This document shows positions 9,565 through 19,105 of a stretch of 64,000 nt of DNA, one piece after another. Below the pieces are notes generated by a model, which was not told the DNA's origin, searched no databases, and saw nothing but the letters and a program-made list of their open reading frames with translations. Every line of letters starts with the position of its first letter. The stretch's first letter is position 1. This DNA comes from Pistricoccus aurantiacus. GTDB lineage: Bacteria; Pseudomonadota; Gammaproteobacteria; Pseudomonadales; Halomonadaceae. Made by a program: the position numbers and the translations under genes. The stretch is from assembly GCF_042682565.1 (NCBI RefSeq), contig NZ_JBHUIC010000005.1, one strand, 5' to 3'.

Positions 9565-9596
9565 CACCAAAGGCCGCCCCCGGGCGGCCTTTGGTG
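9565..9596 (+). terminator. Stem-loop terminator after gltA
   Basis: A 15-bp perfect inverted repeat with a 2-nt loop, very GC-rich at its core, begins 84 bp after the gltA stop. The T-run downstream is weak (CCCTTTACC), so the hairpin strength rather than a U-tract argues for termination. Confidence 0.6.
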
Positions 9597-10181
9597 CCCT
9601 TTACCCTCGACACCAAGACTTGACGGCGATTCTCTGTAAAAAGGCTGTACAACAATCTTCTTGCCAACCCTCTGCTTTACCATCAATGCCTAGCTTGGCC
9701 ACGCAGGTAAATCGACGGCATTACGGGCCTTGCTGCGACTTTGCCATGTTTTCCACACATTCTGTGGACAACCCTGTTAAAAACCTTGAGAAAACTTTCA
9801 CCAAGCGCCACGCCAAGCGGGTTACGCTTAGATTGGTCATTTTTTGAACACATATAACTATCTGTTTTTACTGAATTTAGTAAAAAACTAATCTTATCGA
9901 GCAGGTTATATGGAGGTTATGCACAGCAATCAGCAACGCTACCGAGAAAGTGGACAAGTATCGGCTTCTGTCAAGCCGAAATGCCAATAAAAAAGCTTTT
10001 TCAGCGCTTGACAGTCATCAACAAAAAATAGGCAGGAATGCACAAAAGCCTTTACCGAGCAACAACCGATGCGTGTCTTTTGATCGACATTTATACAAGA
10101 CAATAACTATTGTAAGAGAAATAGTTTTGTGGATCAGTTCAGCTCGACGGGAAGGAAAAGAGAACAAGGAGAAAATAGGAG
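9597..10181. other. AT-rich non-coding gap with DnaA-box-like sequences
   Basis: No convincing gene lies here; the short open frames lack ribosome sites and family resemblance. TTTTCCACA at 9749-9757 and TTATGCACA at 9917-9925 both fit the DnaA consensus TTWTNCACA exactly. TGTGGACAA (9763-9771) and TGTGGATCA (10128-10136) fit on the reverse strand with one mismatch each. The first two boxes face each other across 5 bp. Between them and the third is a strongly AT-rich stretch (about 9838-9898). It could be a DnaA-titration or origin-like site; it may also simply be an AT-rich spacer. Confidence 0.4.
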
Positions 10182-10257
10182 TGGCGTCCCATAGGGGGTT
10201 CGAACCCCTGTTACCGCCGTGAAAGGGCGGTGTCCTGGACCACTAGACGAATGGGAC
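10182..10257 (-). tRNA. tRNA-Glu (TTC)
   Basis: A 76-nt cloverleaf with 7-bp acceptor stem GTCCCAT/ATGGGAC, T-loop GGTTCGAACCCC, and anticodon TTC in loop CTTTCAC. CCA is encoded at the 3' end. It is 38 bp downstream of tRNA-Ala on the same strand and probably shares its promoter. The tRNA for glutamate sits next to its own synthetase gene gltX. Confidence 0.97.
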
Positions 10258-10295
10258 GCATCTGCCTTGAAACGAGAGCTAGGGAATAAAGACGT

Positions 10296-10371
10296 TGGTG
10301 GAGCCTAGCGGGATCGAACCGCTGACCTCGACACTGCCAGTGTCGCGCTCTCCCAGCTGAGCTAAGGCCCC
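10296..10371 (-). tRNA. tRNA-Ala (GGC)
   Basis: A 76-nt cloverleaf beginning GGGGCCTTAGCTCAGCTGGG, with anticodon GGC in loop CTGGCAG, T-loop GGTTCGATCCC and an encoded CCA end. It is the first tRNA of the pair and lies 33 bp from a predicted promoter. Confidence 0.97.
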
Positions 10372-10403
10372 GTCTCATTGAATGTCTCGTGAAGACGGAG
10401 CGT

Positions 10404-10432
10404 ATATTACTGAGACGCCCCGTCCTCGTCAA
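10404..10432 (-). promoter_or_regulatory. Predicted sigma70 promoter of the tRNA-Ala/tRNA-Glu pair
   Basis: On the minus strand TTGACG (10427-10432) and TAATAT (10404-10409) are separated by exactly 17 bp, just after the gltX stop and 32 bp before tRNA-Ala. This suggests that the tRNAs are transcribed on their own as well as by readthrough from gltX. Confidence 0.65.
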
Positions 10433-10441
10433 CAGGAAAAA

Positions 10442-11923
10442 TCACTTGATGTCACGATATTCCTTCTCGAAGCGTTTCGCCTGTTTCTTTGACACACCTC
10501 CCAACATGTCGATGGCATGACGCAGCCGAGCCCGAGTCATGTCGGAACCCAGAATCGCCATGGCGTCCATGACCGAGGTCGACGCCGTCGATCCGGTCAC
10601 GGCGATAAAGACAGGCGCCAGAAAATCCTTCATCTTCAATTCGAAATAGGATGCCAGGCCTTTGATTTCGACAAGCAGCGATTCCTTGTTCCAGTTCGAG
10701 ACTTCTTCCAGGCGCCACACAAGAAACTGCAGGAGCCTGACCAGGGTCTCCCGCTCGAGCTGCACGGTCGTGAAACTGTCCTGATCGATGGCGGGCAGAC
10801 CGGCAAAGAAATGCCCCGCCAGCGGCATCACCTCGGACAACGTATCTACTCGGGGGCGCACCTGAGGCAGGATCTGCTTGACATAGGCTTCGTTGAAGGC
10901 CCATTCCCTTAAAGCCGCCAGTAGAGCAGCGTCGTCGAGATCCTCGCGAATATACACGCCATTCAGCCAGGTCAGCTTGGCCAGATCGAATACCGGGCCT
11001 CCCAAGGACACCCGCTGGATATCGAAATTCGCCATCATCTCGTCGAGGCTGAATTTTTCCCGCTCATCCGGCATCGACCAGCCCATGCGTCCCAGGTAGT
11101 TGGTCACCGCCTGGGGCAGATAGCCCATGCGCCGGTAGTAATTGATCGAGGTCGGATTCTTGCGCTTCGAGAGCTTGGACTTGTCCGGATTGCGCAGCAG
11201 CGGCATATGACACAGCACCGGCATGTCCCAGCCGAAATACTCATAGAGAAGCTGGTGCTTGGGCGCGGAATTGATCCACTCCTCACCACGAATCACATGG
11301 CTGATTTCCATCAGGTGGTCATCGATGACATTGGCCAGGTGATAGGTGGGCATGCCGTCGGACTTGAGCAGAATCTGCGCATCCACCTGAGCCCAGTCCA
11401 CCTCGATGGCGCCCCGCAGCATGTCCTGCACCACGCAGACCCCGTCGCTGGGAACCTTCATGCGCACCACATAGGGCCAGCCTTCCCGCTCGCGCCTTGC
11501 CACTTCCTCTTCCGGCAAGGCCAGGTCGCCTGGCTTGAGCGCCAGCTGCAGGCCCTCCGCCTTACGCGCTTCTCGCAGCGCATCGAGTTCCTCGCTGGTG
11601 CGATAGCACTTGAAGGCATGACCCGCCTCCAGCAGTCGCTTGGCGTGGCGGACGTAGATATCGCCGCGCTCGCTCTGTCGATAGGGACCGAAGGGGCCCC
11701 CTACATCCGGCCCCTCGTCCCAGTCGAGTCCTAGCCAACGCAGGGAATCCAGAATCATATGCTCGGACGTGCCGGTCGAGCGAACTCGATCCGTATCCTC
11801 GATCCTCAGCAGGAACTGTCCACCCTGCGCTCGAGCGAAGCACAGATTGAACAGCGCGATATAGGCGGTGCCCACGTGCGGGTCGCCGGTGGGTGATGGG
11901 GCGATACGAGTACGTACTGTCAT
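10442..11923 (-). CDS. gltX: Glutamate--tRNA ligase
   Basis: Charges tRNA-Glu with glutamate. The class I synthetase signatures are present: the HIGH-equivalent in APSPTGDPHVGTAY near residue 10-20 and the KMSKS-equivalent KLSKRKNP in the middle. The protein has 493 residues, the standard length, with the anticodon-binding helical region after about residue 320. Start 11923 (MTVRTRIAPSP) matches the family; an ATG five codons upstream at 11938 is possible but has no clear ribosome site. The tRNA-Glu gene lies downstream on the same strand. Confidence 0.97.
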   Translation of the reverse strand: MTVRTRIAPSPTGDPHVGTAYIALFNLCFARAQGGQFLLRIEDTDRVRSTGTSEHMILDSLRWLGLDWDEGPDVGGPFGPYRQSERGDIYVRHAKRLLEAGHAFKCYRTSEELDALREARKAEGLQLALKPGDLALPEEEVARREREGWPYVVRMKVPSDGVCVVQDMLRGAIEVDWAQVDAQILLKSDGMPTYHLANVIDDHLMEISHVIRGEEWINSAPKHQLLYEYFGWDMPVLCHMPLLRNPDKSKLSKRKNPTSINYYRRMGYLPQAVTNYLGRMGWSMPDEREKFSLDEMMANFDIQRVSLGGPVFDLAKLTWLNGVYIREDLDDAALLAALREWAFNEAYVKQILPQVRPRVDTLSEVMPLAGHFFAGLPAIDQDSFTTVQLERETLVRLLQFLVWRLEEVSNWNKESLLVEIKGLASYFELKMKDFLAPVFIAVTGSTASTSVMDAMAILGSDMTRARLRHAIDMLGGVSKKQAKRFEKEYRDIK

Positions 11924-12082
11924 AACGTTTCGATCCATTGACTAAGTAATAAAAAACGAGGACAACATGCGAGGATAAGCAAAAATCAGGCGGCGCTTGA
12001 ACGATGCGGGCATTATACGCATTCACTTCCGGCATTACCGAATCACGGATACGCTCAGGCCTCATCGAGGAGACGATGACCC

Positions 12083-12823
12083 ATGCTTTCACGACTTCCA
12101 GACGACTTCACCGCCTTGGTTACCGGCGCCTCCGGCGGCATCGGTTCCGCCGTGCTCGACGCGCTTCTGGACAGTGAACGCCCCGGGCGCGTCATCGCCG
12201 TCAGCCGCCAGAATATGAATCGTCAGGATGCACGACTGGAAACGCTGAAGCTTGACCTAACCCAGTCGCAGGATTTGCAACGCCTGACGGAACACCTGAA
12301 CGGCGAGCCGGTGCATCTGATTTTCAACGCCATCGGCATCCTGCATGCGGACGCCGATAACCTGGCGCCGGAAAAACGTCTGGAAGATCTCGATCCGGAC
12401 GCCCTGGCTCGGGTCTTTCATATCAACGCGGCCACCGCGGCGCTACTGCTCAAGGCGCTGCTTCCCGCTTTGAAAGGCGACCATCCGACTATTTTCGCCA
12501 GCCTGTCCGCTCGAATCGGTTCCATCGAGGATAACCGCCTGGGCGGCTGGTATGCCTACCGTGCCAGCAAGGCCGCTCACAACATGCTGCTGAGAACCGC
12601 CGCCATCGAGCTGCGGCGTCTGAATAATCAAGCCACGGTGCTTTGCCTGCATCCGGGCACCACGGACACCGCTCTCTCGGCGCCCTTTCAAGGCCGCGTT
12701 CCCGAAGGAAAGCTGTTCACCCCGGCCTTTGTCGCCGAACGCCTGCTGGATGTCATGGAACAGCGTACGCCCCAGGACACCGGCAGCTTCTGGGACTGGG
12801 AGGGCAAGTCGATCCCTTGGTGA
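12083..12823 (+). CDS. SDR-family oxidoreductase (CsgA/C-factor-like)
   Basis: A short-chain dehydrogenase of 246 residues, NAD(P)-dependent, substrate unknown. The nucleotide motif TGASGGIG is near residue 15; the NAG-like motif reads FNAIGIL, and the active-site pair is YRASK near residue 155. GAGGAG lies about 10 bp before ATG. It is divergent from gltX with 159 bp between starts. It resembles the C-factor subgroup (SLSARIGSIEDN, HPGTTDT) found widely in marine gammaproteobacteria; no pathway is implied by its neighbours. Confidence 0.85.
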   Translation: MLSRLPDDFTALVTGASGGIGSAVLDALLDSERPGRVIAVSRQNMNRQDARLETLKLDLTQSQDLQRLTEHLNGEPVHLIFNAIGILHADADNLAPEKRLEDLDPDALARVFHINAATAALLLKALLPALKGDHPTIFASLSARIGSIEDNRLGGWYAYRASKAAHNMLLRTAAIELRRLNNQATVLCLHPGTTDTALSAPFQGRVPEGKLFTPAFVAERLLDVMEQRTPQDTGSFWDWEGKSIPW

Positions 12824-12903
12824 TGGTTTCTATAACACCGGATTTTTCCGAAACCAGACGGTGATGAAGTCCAGATCTGTCGAGACCCTGCCGATCCGAT
12901 TCG

Positions 12904-13449
12904 TCAGCGTAAAACCTCATAGGTCGTGGCGTATTTGACGATACGCCCCAAACCATGTGGAGAGTTCTCCACGTAGGGCCCTTCGAGAAACCTCCCTTTC
13001 TCACCAATAACCGCCTTTACTTCCTGAGGCTGCACGTCCGCCGGCGGCATGGAAACATGCAGGGTATAGTCACCCGCTACCAGGCCACTGCTGGGCCCCA
13101 AGGGACCCGCCTCAAAAGCGCCGGCGGCAACGGTTGTCATGACACGCCAGCTCACATTGCTGGCATCCCGCACCAAGCGGACTCGCAGGCGGGTCTGGTC
13201 CGGCAGATTGACTTCCCCCAGCACCATGAGCCGCCGTCGTGGGCTCTCCTTCATGACGACGTTCATCTCGACGGGGAGCGCCGCGCTGGAAGGCTCACTC
13301 GAGACGATCTCGACCTGCGTATCGGAAGACGACGAGATGGATACACCACTCTCCGGCGCTGCGGCCTCGTCATCCCCGCCGCAGCCGACAAGCGCCAGCA
13401 AGCATGCAAGCACCAGACTCATCGACCTAGCCAACCACATTCTTCGCAT
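12904..13449 (-). CDS. Hypothetical lipoprotein
   Basis: A 181-residue predicted lipoprotein. The signal sequence ends in a lipobox LALVGC, with C about residue 23, followed by GGDDE, which is acidic at +2/+3 and suggests no strict retention signal call. The mature part is beta-rich without a recognised domain. Start 13449 was chosen over the adjacent ATG at 13452 for better spacing from GGGGAG. It is convergent with the SDR gene and alone on its strand. I do not recognise the family. Confidence 0.7.
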   Translation of the reverse strand: MRRMWLARSMSLVLACLLALVGCGGDDEAAAPESGVSISSSSDTQVEIVSSEPSSAALPVEMNVVMKESPRRRLMVLGEVNLPDQTRLRVRLVRDASNVSWRVMTTVAAGAFEAGPLGPSSGLVAGDYTLHVSMPPADVQPQEVKAVIGEKGRFLEGPYVENSPHGLGRIVKYATTYEVLR

Positions 13450-13589
13450 CATCGCTCCCCGAAAATTGTCCATGCCATCAGCATAACTGAATGGTCACCA
13501 ATACTGACAAATATGCCCAGCTTATGACGCCATCACTGCGAGAATAGCTTTCCTGTGGCATAATCCTCGTCACGTTTTCGTTCGATGTC

Positions 13590-14660
13590 ATGACTGTCCT
13601 TCACAGCCCCGCTGCAATGACTCCGCCCATGCCGATCACTCCCCTGACCCCGACTTCCTTGGATCGTACTTTTTCCATCGCGCCGATGATGGATTGGACG
13701 ACTCGAGACTTCCGGGCATTCGCTCGCACCTTGACCCGTCAAGCGCTTCTCTACACGGAGATGGTAACGACCGGAGCGATCCTGCACGGCAGCCCACGCT
13801 CGCGGTTTCTCGGTTACGACGAGATCGAACATCCCTTGGCGCTACAGCTGGGGGGCAGCGATCCGGGGGAGCTCGCCGAGTGCGCGGCTATTGCCGAACA
13901 GTGGGGCTATGACGAAGTCAATCTGAACGTCGGCTGTCCCAGCGATCGGGTGCAGAACAATCTGATCGGCGCCTGCCTGATGGCGTATCCGGACAAGGTG
14001 GCAGCGGCAGTTCGCGCCATGCACGATGCAGTCTCGATTCCGGTGACGGTCAAGTGTCGCATCGGCATCGACGATCAGGACGCGGATGCGGATCTGGAGC
14101 GCTTCATCGGCAGCGTCGCGGACGCGGGGTGCGAGGTCTTTATCCTGCACGCGCGCAAGGCCTGGTTGCAGGGACTCTCTCCCAAGCAGAATCGCGACGT
14201 GCCGCCTCTCGACTACTCGCGGGTCTACCGGCTCAAGCAAAGCCGACCGACACTGCACATCGGCCTCAACGGCGGGCTGCTCGGCTTAAAGGATTGCCGT
14301 GAGCATCTTGCTCATGTCGATAGCGTGATGATCGGCCGCGCCGCCTATCAGAACCCTTGGCTGTTGGCCCAGGTAGACAGCGCGTTATACGGTCAGCCGG
14401 ACCCCGCCATAAGCCGACGTGACGCTGCGAAAGCGTTGCGGCCTTATATCGCTCGGCGCCTGGAGGAAGGCGCCAGGCTCAATCATATCACCCGCCATGT
14501 GCTGGGACTTTTCCAGGGTTGCCCCGGTGGCCGACGCTTTCGTCGTTACCTATCGGAAAACGCCCATCGAGACGGCGCGGGGCTTGAGGTATTCGACGAA
14601 GCGCTGGCCCAGGTGGCCGAACCGGAAATCGACGAGCAGCGCGCCCCACAGACGGCTTAA
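13590..14660 (+). CDS. dusA: tRNA-dihydrouridine(20/20a) synthase
   Basis: FMN-dependent reduction of uridine in the tRNA D-loop. IAPMMDWTTRDFR, YTEMVTTGAILHG and ALQLGGSDP are the DusA subgroup signatures; the catalytic Cys is in LNVGCPSDRVQ, and IHARKAWL-like ILHARKAWLQGLSPKQNR follows. The 356 residues are slightly long because of a proline-rich N-terminus; starts at 13617 or 13629 are also possible, and none has an obvious ribosome site. Its 3' end overlaps the convergent gene by 4 bp. Confidence 0.94.
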   Translation: MTVLHSPAAMTPPMPITPLTPTSLDRTFSIAPMMDWTTRDFRAFARTLTRQALLYTEMVTTGAILHGSPRSRFLGYDEIEHPLALQLGGSDPGELAECAAIAEQWGYDEVNLNVGCPSDRVQNNLIGACLMAYPDKVAAAVRAMHDAVSIPVTVKCRIGIDDQDADADLERFIGSVADAGCEVFILHARKAWLQGLSPKQNRDVPPLDYSRVYRLKQSRPTLHIGLNGGLLGLKDCREHLAHVDSVMIGRAAYQNPWLLAQVDSALYGQPDPAISRRDAAKALRPYIARRLEEGARLNHITRHVLGLFQGCPGGRRFRRYLSENAHRDGAGLEVFDEALAQVAEPEIDEQRAPQTA

Positions 14661-15691
14661 GCATCGCCCCCATTCAATTCCGGGTCAAAGTACGGATGCA
14701 GGTTTTCCACAGCGCTTTCCGCCTCCTCGATGGCATCGAAACGCGCCACGTGAAACAGCGCCTCGCCCTCGTTGACCAGGGGCATCCTGCTCATGCCGAT
14801 CACGATACCGTCCGCGTCCGCCCGCACCTGGTTTTCCACGTTGCCGAAAGGGTCCGCCACCACTCCCAAGAGATCGCCCTTGGTCACTCGCGCGCCAAGG
14901 CGCACCTGAGGGCGAAAAATGCCGTCTCCCGGCGCACGCACCCAACTGGAACCATTGGCGATCTCCGACGCGCGAGGTTTACTGCGCAGGCGTTTTTCGC
15001 TCAGCATGCCGAGAGAGCGCATCACTCGACGCACGCCGCGCACGCCGGTGACAATCGCCCATTCATCGAAGCGAAGCGCCTCCCCGGCCTCGTAGGTCAA
15101 GACGGGAATGCCCCGATTCTGGGCATAATGGCGCAGACTTCCTTCGCGCAGTTCCGCATCGATGATCACCGGGGCGCCGAAGGCGGCGGCCATGGTATCG
15201 GTCTGGCTGCCCTCCGCAAGCTGGGCGCGTATCTGCGGCAGGTTGGTGCGGTGTACCGCCCCGGTATGCAGATCGATGATATGCGTCGCCTGATCGACGA
15301 TCTGCTCGCGAAACAGCGCCGCGACCCGCGACCCCAGGGAGCCCTTTTCACTGCCGGGAAAGCAGCGGTTGAGATCCCGACGGTCCGGCAGATAGCGGCT
15401 GTGCTGCACGAAGCCGAACACATTGACGATAGGCACGGCGATCAGCGTGCCGCGTATCGCCCGGAGCATGGAAGAACGCAGCAGGCGGCGAACGATCTCG
15501 GCGCCGTTTATCTCGTCGCCGTGAATGGCGCTGCATACCAGCAATATCGGTCCGTCGCTGCGGCCATGGACCACCTCGACGGGAATATGCAGAGGCGCGT
15601 GGGTATACAGTTTGGCGACAGGCACATCGACCTGCATTCGGGTACCGGGGGCAATCTCGACGCCGGCAAGTTCGAAAGGAGCGCGAGCCAT
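14657..15691 (-). CDS. Succinylglutamate desuccinylase/aspartoacylase family protein
   Basis: Zinc-dependent M14-like hydrolase of the AstE/AspA family, 344 residues. The metal ligands expected from the family are seen in CSAIHGDEINGAEI (H and E) and in IDLHTGAVHR (H), with RRDLNRCFPG between them as the family's arginine signature. A C-terminal beta domain follows, as in the larger bacterial members. The exact substrate cannot be read; it is not in an arginine-catabolism operon, so AstE itself is unlikely. Confidence 0.85.
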   Translation of the reverse strand: MARAPFELAGVEIAPGTRMQVDVPVAKLYTHAPLHIPVEVVHGRSDGPILLVCSAIHGDEINGAEIVRRLLRSSMLRAIRGTLIAVPIVNVFGFVQHSRYLPDRRDLNRCFPGSEKGSLGSRVAALFREQIVDQATHIIDLHTGAVHRTNLPQIRAQLAEGSQTDTMAAAFGAPVIIDAELREGSLRHYAQNRGIPVLTYEAGEALRFDEWAIVTGVRGVRRVMRSLGMLSEKRLRSKPRASEIANGSSWVRAPGDGIFRPQVRLGARVTKGDLLGVVADPFGNVENQVRADADGIVIGMSRMPLVNEGEALFHVARFDAIEEAESAVENLHPYFDPELNGGDA

Positions 15692-15833
15692 AAAAGCTAC
15701 TCATGGTTACCGGAAGAATCGGGCCGAAACAACAATCGGCAATGAAAGAAACAGTGTTTCTTTATACGCCTGTTCCAGTTTGATGACGAGTGAAAAGAGC
15801 CTGTAAGTGGCTAAACAGCCGTCGCCAGCGCAT

Positions 15834-15872
15834 AAAAAAACCGCTGCCCTGAAACACTCAGAGAAGCGGTTT
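15834..15872 (-). terminator. Intrinsic terminator of the RND operon
   Basis: On the minus strand a hairpin with 8-bp outer stem (AAACCGCT/AGCGGTTT) and an inner six-base stem with one mismatch is followed by a run of seven T. It lies 20 bp after the stop of the RND transporter gene. Confidence 0.85.
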
Positions 15873-15892
15873 ATTGATCTTTCAGGTTTCAC

Positions 15893-18800
15893 TCAGTTGG
15901 ACGATTGAGGCGCCCGATCCAGGTCGTTCTGGCTATCCTCGTTTTCGTCTTGCTGATCCTTGCCCTTGCCGCGCTTGCGTGCCAGCCAATCGGAGAATCT
16001 GGCGATCATCGCGTAGAACGAAGGCACGAAGAAGCTTGCCAGTATTGCCACCGACAACATGCCCACCGCCACGGTAGTGCCGATTTCGTGACTGCTGCCG
16101 CTACTCGCTCCGCTGGCCAGCGCCAGTGGCAGTGTTCCGAAGATGAACGCCAGAGAGGTCATGACGATGGGACGAAAGCGCTGCTCGGCGGCATGGACGG
16201 CCGCCTCACTAATCGACATGCCCTGCTCCTTGCGCTGCAGTTCGGCGAATTCGACGATCAGAATGGCGTTCTTCGCCGCCAGCCCGACCACTACCAGCAT
16301 GCCGACTTCCACGTAGACTCCGACGTTCAATCCACGCAGCGCAACCCCGCCGATGGCGCCCAGGAAGGCGAAAGGCACCGCGGTCAACACCGCCAGTGGC
16401 AGCGCCCAGCTTTCGTACTGAGCTGCCAGGATCAGGAACACCATCAGCAGACCAAAGACGATGGCGATGGACGCGGCGTTACCGGTATTGATCTCCTGAT
16501 AAGCGGTGCCGGTCCAGCCCATGGCCCAGCCGTCTCCCAGGGTTTCGTCGACCACTTCTTCCATGGCGGCAATGGCTTGTCCGGAGCTGTAGCCCGGCGC
16601 CGGCCCGCCCTGGAACTGGGCAGCGGAATACACGCTGTAGCGAGTCGCCACCGCTGGCGCGGTGATACGCTCCAAGGTGACGAACTCCGCCAGCGGAATA
16701 CGCTCGCCGCTGCTGCCGCGCACGAAGATGTTGCTCAAGTCATCCTTGGAACGACGATATTCGGCCTCGTTCTGCAGAAACACCTGAAAATTACGGTTCT
16801 GGTAGGAGAAGTAATTGACGAAACCATTGCCTAGGGTATTCGAAAGGGTACTGTTGATCGCCTCGATCGGCACCCCGTAACTCAGCGCCTTCTGTTGATC
16901 GATCTCGGCACGATAGGAGGGCACGTTGGGATTGAAGGTGGTGAACACCTGCGCCAACTCTTCGCGCTTGTTGGCTGCCTGCATGATCCTGTTGGCCGCC
17001 TCACCCATCTCGTTAGGGCTGGCGCCTTCCAGAGACTGCAGGTAGCCGGTGAAGCCGCCGGTCGTGGACAGGCCTGGAATTGGCGGCAAGTTGAAGGCGC
17101 GTACCGTGCCTCCCCGGGTCTGTGCACCGATCTCGTTAATGCGTGCAATGATGTCGGTGGCGGTCAGGTCTCGGCTTCCCCAAGGCTCCATGCTGACGAA
17201 CATGGTGCCGCGCGCGGTATTGACTGAACTTGTCAGCAGATCATAACCGGCAATCGCTGAAACAAAGTCAACGCCGGGGATCTTTTCGATCTCTTTACCA
17301 ACAGCGTCCACGTAGTCCGTAGTCCGCGCCACTGAAGCAGCATCCGGCAGACTGAAGGAAGCCAGTGCAATCCCCTGATCCTCTTCCGGCACCAGGCTCG
17401 ATGGTGTGCTGCCATAAAGCCAGAAGGAGAACGCCACCACCGTGACGGTCAGCACCAATGCCAGCACCCAGAGTTTGACCAGAGCGCGCACGACGGCCAT
17501 ATAGCCCCGGGTAACCCAGTCGAAGCCCTTGTTGAACCAACGACCCGGCGCGTGCACCGCGCGCATCAGCTTGGATTCTTCCTCTTGGCTTTTCTTATGT
17601 TTGAGAAAAATTGCCGCCAGCGCCGGCGTAAAGGTCAGCGCCACCACCGCGGAAATGGCCACGGAAATAGCGATGGTCAGCGCGAACTGCTGATAGATCT
17701 GACCGGTGAAACCGCCGAGAAACGCCACCGGCACGAATACCGCGGCCATGATGAAGCCGGTAGCGATAATCGGACCGCCTACCTCACGCATACCCTCGCT
17801 GACTGCGCCGACTATCGAGATGTCTTCCTCATCCTCGAGCAAGCGCTCGACATTTTCCACCACCAGGATGGCGTCATCCACCACGATGCCGATGGCCAGA
17901 ATCATCGCGAACAGCGACAGCAGATTGATCGAAAAACCCAGGATGTAGAGCCCGGCGAATGCTCCCAGTACCGATACCGGCACCACGGTCATGGCGATGA
18001 TAGTCGAGCGCCAGTTCTGCAGGAACAGGAAAACGATGACCGCGACGATGATGAAGGCTTCAATGAATGTTTCAGCGACAGTGGTGATCGACGCATCGAT
18101 AAACAAGGTGGTGTCATAGGGCACCACGTACTCGAGCCCTGCGGGAAAGCGATCGGCGAGCTGCTCCATGCTGTCTCTGACCCTTGCGGCGGTCTCCAGC
18201 GCGTTGGCCTCAGGCTGCTGGTTGATGATAATCGGTGCCATTGTCGCGCCATTGAGCTTGGCATTCACCGCATAGGAGGAGGCACCTAGCTCAACACGTG
18301 CCACATCCTTCAGGTACAGCGATGAACCGTCTGGATTGGTGCGTAAATAGATGTTGCGGAACTCGTCGGCGTTGGACAGGCGCCCACCGGCGGAAATGGT
18401 ATAGGTAAAGGCACGCGGATCGGTCTGGGGCTCCGCAGCGAGGCTGCCTGCCGGTACCTCGATATTCTGCGCTCTTATCGCGCTCGCGACTTCCGTCGGA
18501 GTCAGATCGTACTGAGCAAGCTTGTCCGGATCGAGCCAGATACGCATGGCGAACTGGCTTCCACCCAGGGCTTCCGCATTGCCCACCCCGGGGATCTGAC
18601 GAAGCTCATCGAGAATGTTGAGAACCGCATAGTTCTGCATGTAGGTCTTGCTGTATTCACCATCAGGAGAACGCAGCGCTACCAGTAAAAGGATGCTGCT
18701 CGATCGCAACTCGACGTTGATACCTTGCGCTTGAACCGCCTCGGGCAACTGGGACAGCGCCGACTGCACCCGATTATTGACATTGATGGTATTGATGTCG

Positions 18801-19105
18801 CCATCAGAGCCAATTTCGAAAGCGATACTCATGCTCATGATGCCGTTGTCGGAACTGGTCGAGGTCATGTAGAGCATGTTCTCGACCCCGTTGATCGCTT
18901 CCGCCAAGGGGGCCGCCACGGTCTGGGACACGGTTTCCGCATTGGCGCCAGGAAAAGTCGCCTGAACCGACACTGTTGGAGGCACGACGCTGGGATACTG
19001 CTGGATCGGCAAGGCGCGCATCGCCAGCGCCCCGATCACCACGATGATGGTCGAGAGGACCGTGGCAAAGATCGGGCGCTTGATGAAGAAATCAGAGAAA
19101 TTCAT
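15893..19105 (-). CDS. RND multidrug efflux permease (AcrB/MexB type)
   Basis: Inner-membrane proton/drug antiporter of the HAE1 family, 1070 residues. The N-terminus (FFIKRPIFATVLSTIIVV) is the first membrane segment, and the protein has the usual two large periplasmic loops, each after a membrane segment. GIVVDDAILVVENVERLLED in the TM4 area carries the paired Asp residues for proton relay. The C-terminal tail is Lys/Asp/Gln-rich and about 20 residues longer than in AcrB. Its ATG overlaps the stop of the adaptor gene by 4 bp. No TolC-like outer-membrane gene is present here. Confidence 0.96.
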   Translation of the reverse strand: MNFSDFFIKRPIFATVLSTIIVVIGALAMRALPIQQYPSVVPPTVSVQATFPGANAETVSQTVAAPLAEAINGVENMLYMTSTSSDNGIMSMSIAFEIGSDGDINTINVNNRVQSALSQLPEAVQAQGINVELRSSSILLLVALRSPDGEYSKTYMQNYAVLNILDELRQIPGVGNAEALGGSQFAMRIWLDPDKLAQYDLTPTEVASAIRAQNIEVPAGSLAAEPQTDPRAFTYTISAGGRLSNADEFRNIYLRTNPDGSSLYLKDVARVELGASSYAVNAKLNGATMAPIIINQQPEANALETAARVRDSMEQLADRFPAGLEYVVPYDTTLFIDASITTVAETFIEAFIIVAVIVFLFLQNWRSTIIAMTVVPVSVLGAFAGLYILGFSINLLSLFAMILAIGIVVDDAILVVENVERLLEDEEDISIVGAVSEGMREVGGPIIATGFIMAAVFVPVAFLGGFTGQIYQQFALTIAISVAISAVVALTFTPALAAIFLKHKKSQEEESKLMRAVHAPGRWFNKGFDWVTRGYMAVVRALVKLWVLALVLTVTVVAFSFWLYGSTPSSLVPEEDQGIALASFSLPDAASVARTTDYVDAVGKEIEKIPGVDFVSAIAGYDLLTSSVNTARGTMFVSMEPWGSRDLTATDIIARINEIGAQTRGGTVRAFNLPPIPGLSTTGGFTGYLQSLEGASPNEMGEAANRIMQAANKREELAQVFTTFNPNVPSYRAEIDQQKALSYGVPIEAINSTLSNTLGNGFVNYFSYQNRNFQVFLQNEAEYRRSKDDLSNIFVRGSSGERIPLAEFVTLERITAPAVATRYSVYSAAQFQGGPAPGYSSGQAIAAMEEVVDETLGDGWAMGWTGTAYQEINTGNAASIAIVFGLLMVFLILAAQYESWALPLAVLTAVPFAFLGAIGGVALRGLNVGVYVEVGMLVVVGLAAKNAILIVEFAELQRKEQGMSISEAAVHAAEQRFRPIVMTSLAFIFGTLPLALASGASSGSSHEIGTTVAVGMLSVAILASFFVPSFYAMIARFSDWLARKRGKGKDQQDENEDSQNDLDRAPQSSN

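Noticed and set aside
9950..10222. A 90-codon open frame reaching into tRNA-Glu
   Set aside because: It overlaps a clear tRNA and lacks a ribosome site and family resemblance.
10182..10371. tRNA genes as an integration site for a genomic island
   Set aside because: No integrase, direct repeat of the tRNA end or change of gene content is seen next to them.
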